Assembly: GCF_018320785.1 (NCBI RefSeq)
Contig: NC_054873.1
Span: forward strand, 23,030,196 to 23,094,195
Source of the DNA: Cheilinus undulatus
Lineage: Eukaryota > Chordata > Actinopteri > Labriformes > Labridae
Direction: 5' to 3'
Length of the DNA: 64,000 bases
Made by a program: the position numbers and the translations under genes. The notes below the pieces were generated by a model. The model was not told the origin of the DNA. It saw nothing but the letters and a program-made list of their open reading frames with translations, and made no database searches. Numbering within the stretch: position 1 is the stretch's first letter; each line of letters begins with the position of its first letter. Shown here in pieces: positions 59,141 through 64,000 of this stretch.

Positions 59141-62110
59141 CCCTCATAGATCTTTTCAGAGCTAATTTGTTCATCTTTAGGACCCGCAACACAGACCGGA
59201 AATATACATACGAAAAACAGGTGTGCAATAAGATCACGTGACAGCAAACAACCTACTAGCCTAAATGTTTTAAAAAATAACCAGCTGAAGAGAAACACGT
59301 ACAATTGCCCATCAGTCTCTCCCTCACTCCGAGCGACAGCTGTCATTCAAATCTGCCCAGTTCCAGCACCAAGGACCACCAAAATCAACACCACCCCTAA
59401 CATTCATTTATTTTGCCCTGAACTCAGATATCTCTTTGTCTAGGATGTCCACTAACAAGAAAGCTTTTAAAACATCTCAAATTTTAAAGACGTTACTTTC
59501 TGTTAGTGATGAGTGAAATCATTATGATGAATTTATCTCTCTCTCAGCCTCTTACAACAGAGTTTTAGTTTCAAGTCATATTTTCAGGGTTTTTTTTTTT
59601 TGTTTTGTTTTGTTTTGTTTTGTTACTGTAATTTTTTCTTCTTTTATTTATACTTTTCCCTTGTATACTCTTATTTTTTTTATACAGACATGTATCCATA
59701 AATGATCACTGTTGCATTATTTGACGAACTTTACATCTATTGTATTTTGAAATTGTTCAATAAAAAACTAAGGCTTATTCAGATCAGGTCACCTACATAC
59801 GTACGTCAAGGCCTGTGCTGCAGAGGGCAAAAAGGCTTCTGGCGCCCTCTAGAGGCAGAGCTGAGAACGACAGGCATATTTCTGCAGGACCTGTGCACTC
59901 ACAGTTGAGATGGGACTCATCAGAATAAGGAATATCCAACACATTTTAACGAATTTATTTTGATAATTTTATTGTAATTTGTGATTGATTAGATGAAGTC
60001 ATTGGGACACATCACAGATAACCATGGGTTATTAGATGCTCTGCTGTCTTTTATTGATGAGTGGTTGCATTTAAACATAGTTGTTTGGCAGTGACTTGAT
60101 CTTGGATGTTATAAATCTGATATATGCTTTTTTAAAATTGTATTTTCTTTGTGTTTTTTGTCATATCTTATTTTGTCAGAATATAATTTAATGACAACAA
60201 AATGATTGCCTAATAAGGGTGCAACAAAATCCTTTTCATATTAAGAAATGAAATCCTTGCACATGACAACGTTGTATCAACACTATATTAATATTCCTTT
60301 TCATTTACAATATCCTGGAAATTCATGCTGAATTTTGATTTGTATGATTTCCAAAAAATGCTCTCTTATTCTGAAGACAGTCAAATGATAAGCTATATAT
60401 GTCTATAAAAAAGTAAGCCTTTTAGTTGTTTTGTGAGCTCTTACATGGATTTAAGAGTTGTCCCCCTGATGTTAATTTACCTGTTGAATTGAGTGGACAC
60501 TACTTTGATATGGACTGACTTTTCTCATTGTGGATTACAGCTGCAGCAGATGGCAAGGCGGGGCGATCCCTAGTAGCCATAGTGCTGACACCTCAATCCT
60601 TCTACTTCATCTGACTTGGGGATGTGGTGGTTGTAGGGGGTGCACAGAAAATGCTGAGATGACCCTGTAAAGCTTAACCATGCAAGTTTGGTTAACCATT
60701 CTCTGCAGAAATCAGATAGAGATGCTGAGTGCAGGGTAATAGAAGCATGCTTTTATCAAAGAATTATTCTACATGGAAACTTTACTGTCTTTATGGATTT
60801 GCAGATGTAAATTAGGTTTGAAAGAGAAACATCTTTGTTGATTGTGAGTAGAATATGATGCCAAGACCTACACTAACAACACATTATGAGGATTTCGTCA
60901 GAGTAAGAATAAAAATAAATATCAAAAAAGCGTCTTGATTTTAAGTTTCCTACTCCATGTGAGGACTCCAACAGTTTAAAAAAGTTAATCCCAGTCTTTG
61001 ACAATAGCTGACATCCAAGGAGATTATATCAAAAAGCTGCTTAGGCTGATGCTAAGATTTGTGAACTTGCATTCAAGGACATCCTTAATGTCAACAAAAT
61101 TTTATGTTGCAATATACAGTAGCTGTGCCTATGGTACATGTGTTTTCAGCCATAGGACTTCCCACAGGGAAAAGTTTATGAAAATAGTGTATGTAAAAAG
61201 ATAAACTAAATACCAGCTGATGATGTGTCTGATCTGCCAACCACCTGAGGAAGGATTTTACATGACGTGTGTCCAATCACCTGTAAGCCTCTGTCATCAT
61301 AAATGCCTCCACTAAATATACAGTATAATCATCCCATTGGCTCATGGCAGTGGGGCTGTGGAGTAATCTCTGTACCTGCCCAACAATCACAAGGCTGAGG
61401 AGAGAAGAAACATAACAGTTATCCCTGTCACAAAGCAGCACTCTGCAGCAAAATCTTCTCTGACTAACCTGCATCCCAAAAACAGAGAATGAACTAATAT
61501 GAAAAGCCTAAGCATGTATGTTTGCATTCATTAATAGGCATACATCATAATGCTGGAATGACATTGTGGTTACAACTGTTAAAAGTGAAAACTGACCAGG
61601 ACATCCAACAAATCATTTGTATTTAAAGATGTTTTTTTGCACTGGTTGGACCTTCACATGTTAATTTCATGTCCACTGGTGTGGAGGTATTCAGCTCAAC
61701 CTAACATGTGAGTGACTTTTGTTATGTAATCTGATATGTCAGTCCAGATTACCATATCCACTACTGCATAGGGCAGATATATGTATTATTTTAACTGTGT
61801 CACTCTGTTAATTTAGAGGCTGTTTTAACTGTTGTATAGTTTTAGTACACTTAGAAAAGATTAATTGGGCCTGTTAATCCAGTGAAGTTTAAATATTTTT
61901 CTAAACTGCCATCTTTTCTCCAGTTGTATAGTGCATAAAAAAAGCATTCTTTATTTAATTGAGTAACATATTTATTTCACCATGTGACTAGTACTGATCA
62001 TGTGATCTGTTGAAAATCTTTAAAGGTCACATATTATGCAAAAACATTTTTTCAGGCTTTTCCGACAAAAATACATTACCCTCAAGAATTATATTTTTTA
62101 AAATTGTATT
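59141..62110. other. Gene-free stretch right of hexa
   Basis: Three kilobases with no frame resembling a protein and no RNA gene. A (TTTTG)n run lies at about 59600-59622. An ATCACGTGAC E-box (59233-59242) is one base off a CLEAR site but has no gene nearby. Confidence 0.5.
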
Positions 62111-62804
62111 AAAAATGAAAACTTGAAATATCACATTGACACAAGTATTCAGACCTTTTGCAAAAACACTTCAAATTTAGCTCAGGTGCTTCCAATTTCT
62201 CTAGACTGGAGCTGAGATGTTTCTACGTCTTGACTGGAGTCCACCTGTAGGTAAATTAAATCAATTTGACATTATTTGAAAGAATCACACCTCTCTGAAG
62301 GCCTCACAACTGATAATGCATATCTGAGCAAAAACCAAGTTATGAGGTCAAAGGAAGTCCCTGCAGTACTCAGAGACAGGATTGTTGAAGGCACAGCTCT
62401 GGGGACAAAAAAAAAATAAATCTGCCACACTGAAGGTTCCCAAGAGAACAGGGATAATTGGCCACAATAATTCTCAAATAGAAGAAGTTTGGCACAACCA
62501 GGACTCTTTCAAGAGCTGGTCGTTCAGCCAAACAGAGCAATAGGGGGAAGGGCCTTAGTAAGAGAGGTGGCCAAGAACCAGAAGGTCACTCTGACTGAGA
62601 TCCAGAGATCCTGTGTGGAGATGGGACAAAGTTCCAGATGGACAACCTGCAGCCCACCACTGATCTGGGCTTTATGGCAGAAAGGCTAAATGGAAGCCTC
62701 TCTTCGGTGCAAAACATATCAAAACCTGCTTGGAGTTTGAAAAAAAAAAAAAACACCTGAAGGACTCTCAGACTGTGAGAAACAAGGTTCTCTGGTCTGA
62801 TGAT
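62110..62804 (+). mobile_element. Tc1 fragment, cut at the catalytic core by a later insertion
   Basis: The text runs through a Tc1 arm (AAGTATTCAGACC; GTCCACCTGTAGG; GGCCTCACAACTGATAATGC), the HTH region (CAGTACTCAGAGACAGGATTGT) and up to GGTTCTCTGGTCTGATGA. That end encodes the first catalytic Asp block (LWSDE). There the next element begins. The frame has many defects. Confidence 0.75.
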
Positions 62805-62806
62805 AG

Positions 62807-64000
62807 GGGAGACTGGGGACAGTTGCAACACTTTTTGCATTACTCTCAGTTACTCAGAGACTATCTGGACTAGGCACACCAAATTTTTACATATTAAACT
62901 TACATGTGTTTGCTAATTACCCATACTATTTAAAGATGGCTACATATGACATATCAATCACAATATTTATTTGAATAGAGGAATTCAGATGTTGCAACTG
63001 ACCCCAAACCTAGGGACAGCTGCAACACGGATCAGGGACAGTTGCAACATATTAAAACAACATTAAATTTCACTAATTAAATTCTCCTTTTTGTCTCAAT
63101 AAGCATAGTATTTCTACAGTATTAAAGTATAATATATTTAATAAGTTTTGTTTTTTGTGAAACTTAGGCCTACCTTGAGTCAATGTGCAGATGTTACTGA
63201 AGCTATAAAAACTCAATATTTCAGTGTGGGACAAAAAAAATGGAACAATTTGCAATACAAAAAACATTTATCAAACATGTTTTTAGTGAACAAAATTTAA
63301 ATATTTTTAAAACTCTATATGACAAAAAATAAACTGACTTTTCTCCTGTTTTCCCAGGAAAATTTATGTGTCTAGTTTGTCCCATAGCACAACAGGTACA
63401 ACAATAATTGCTCATTTTTGCTCAACAAGTTATTTGGGGAATTATTTTATTCATCATTAGCATTAGTTTCTCATTGTCTTATAATATGATTGCCTGTTCT
63501 GTTCATCATGGACGATGAAATACATTAATTGTGCCTAATTTAAACTAAAAGTCTTCAAAAATACTGTTGTGTGGTCTGTATTTATATGACTAGCCTATTT
63601 AGCATGGAGACAGTTGCAATAGTTGCAACCGTCCCCATGGCATCAGTCATGACAAAACATCATGTGCTAGCTAGCCATGCTGACATTGACACATGCTAAC
63701 TATATCACTGAATAGTCAACAAAACAATGACTCAAACTTGGTAAGTTTGGATTAATTCATACAAAAGTTCAGGAAAGTATGACGAATATACAGCTCATGT
63801 AAAAAGCTACTTTCATACTCCAAAAACAACTTTGTCTTGATACAAGCAGGACCAGATGCTCAATATGGCCTCTCTCTTCTTGGTGGGCAGAGGGTCTTAC
63901 TGAGCATGTGCAGTGTGAGTGTCATCATTCTAGCATGTTTCTGATTGGAGAAATAAGGCTTGTTGCAACCGTCCCTTGTTGCAACTGTCCCCAGTCTCCC
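62807..64000. mobile_element. TIR DNA transposon with recurring GGGACAGTTGCAAC motif (reaches window edge)
   Basis: It begins GGGAGACTGGGGACAGTTGC inside the Tc1 relic at 62807. The inverse, GCAACTGTCCCCAGTCTCCC, is exactly the last bases of the window, so the terminal inverted repeat is at least 23 bp. Copies of the inner motif GGGACAGTTGCAAC or close variants recur near 63013, 63035, 63608 and 63630 and inverted near 63960. No transposase frame was found. The target duplication cannot be read because the window ends. Confidence 0.75.

Overview
The window is a piece of a vertebrate nuclear genome, almost certainly a ray-finned (teleost) fish. Genes are split into many short GT-AG exons, introns are AT-rich, and the DNA between exons is crowded with Tc1-family transposons, hAT- and Harbinger-type MITEs, an L2/CR1-type LINE fragment and a gypsy remnant. 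No bacterial-type operon, CRISPR array or tRNA/rRNA gene was seen.

Three protein-coding genes can be reconstructed exon by exon. (1) About 1.2-15.5 kb, plus strand: a C15orf39-family (DUF5525) gene with a probable non-coding first exon, a 3.2-kb coding exon and a last coding exon that adds a C-terminal Tudor/spindlin-like module (1391 aa in total). (2) 21.6-42.2 kb, minus strand: ariadne-1 (arih1), an RBR E3 ubiquitin ligase, with all 14 coding exons joining in frame to 529 aa. (3) 43.0-56.2 kb, plus strand: the lysosomal beta-hexosaminidase alpha subunit (hexa), 14 coding exons plus one extra. arih1 and hexa are head to head, with 861 bp between their start codons, and a perfect CLEAR (TFEB) palindrome lies 64 bp before the hexa ATG. 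The arih1-hexa pairing matches human chromosome 15, where C15orf39 also lies.

The most unusual feature is in hexa. The exon encoding the second half of the catalytic barrel is present twice (53590-53764 and 55249-55429). Both copies are open, enter in phase 0 and leave in phase 1, and would give an immediate stop if spliced together, so they look like mutually exclusive exons. The downstream copy carries an alpha-type Asn where human HEXA has Asn423. The upstream copy carries Asp, as the beta subunit does. This suggests a splice switch in substrate choice within one lysosomal gene.

Region by region: 1-390 Tc1 relic; 1.2-15.5 kb C15orf39-like gene with a Tc1 element in intron 2; 15.5-21.5 kb convergent intergenic DNA with MITEs; 21.5-42.2 kb arih1, whose last large intron holds a Tc1 with a nested insertion and a Harbinger-like MITE; 42.2-43.0 kb shared promoter; 43.0-56.2 kb hexa, with an intact Tc1 transposase in intron 3 and a LINE in intron 7; 56.2-64 kb gene-free DNA with a SINE-like repeat, Tc1 relics, a gypsy integrase plus LTR, and at the right edge a TIR transposon whose GGGACAGTTGCAAC motif recurs inside it.
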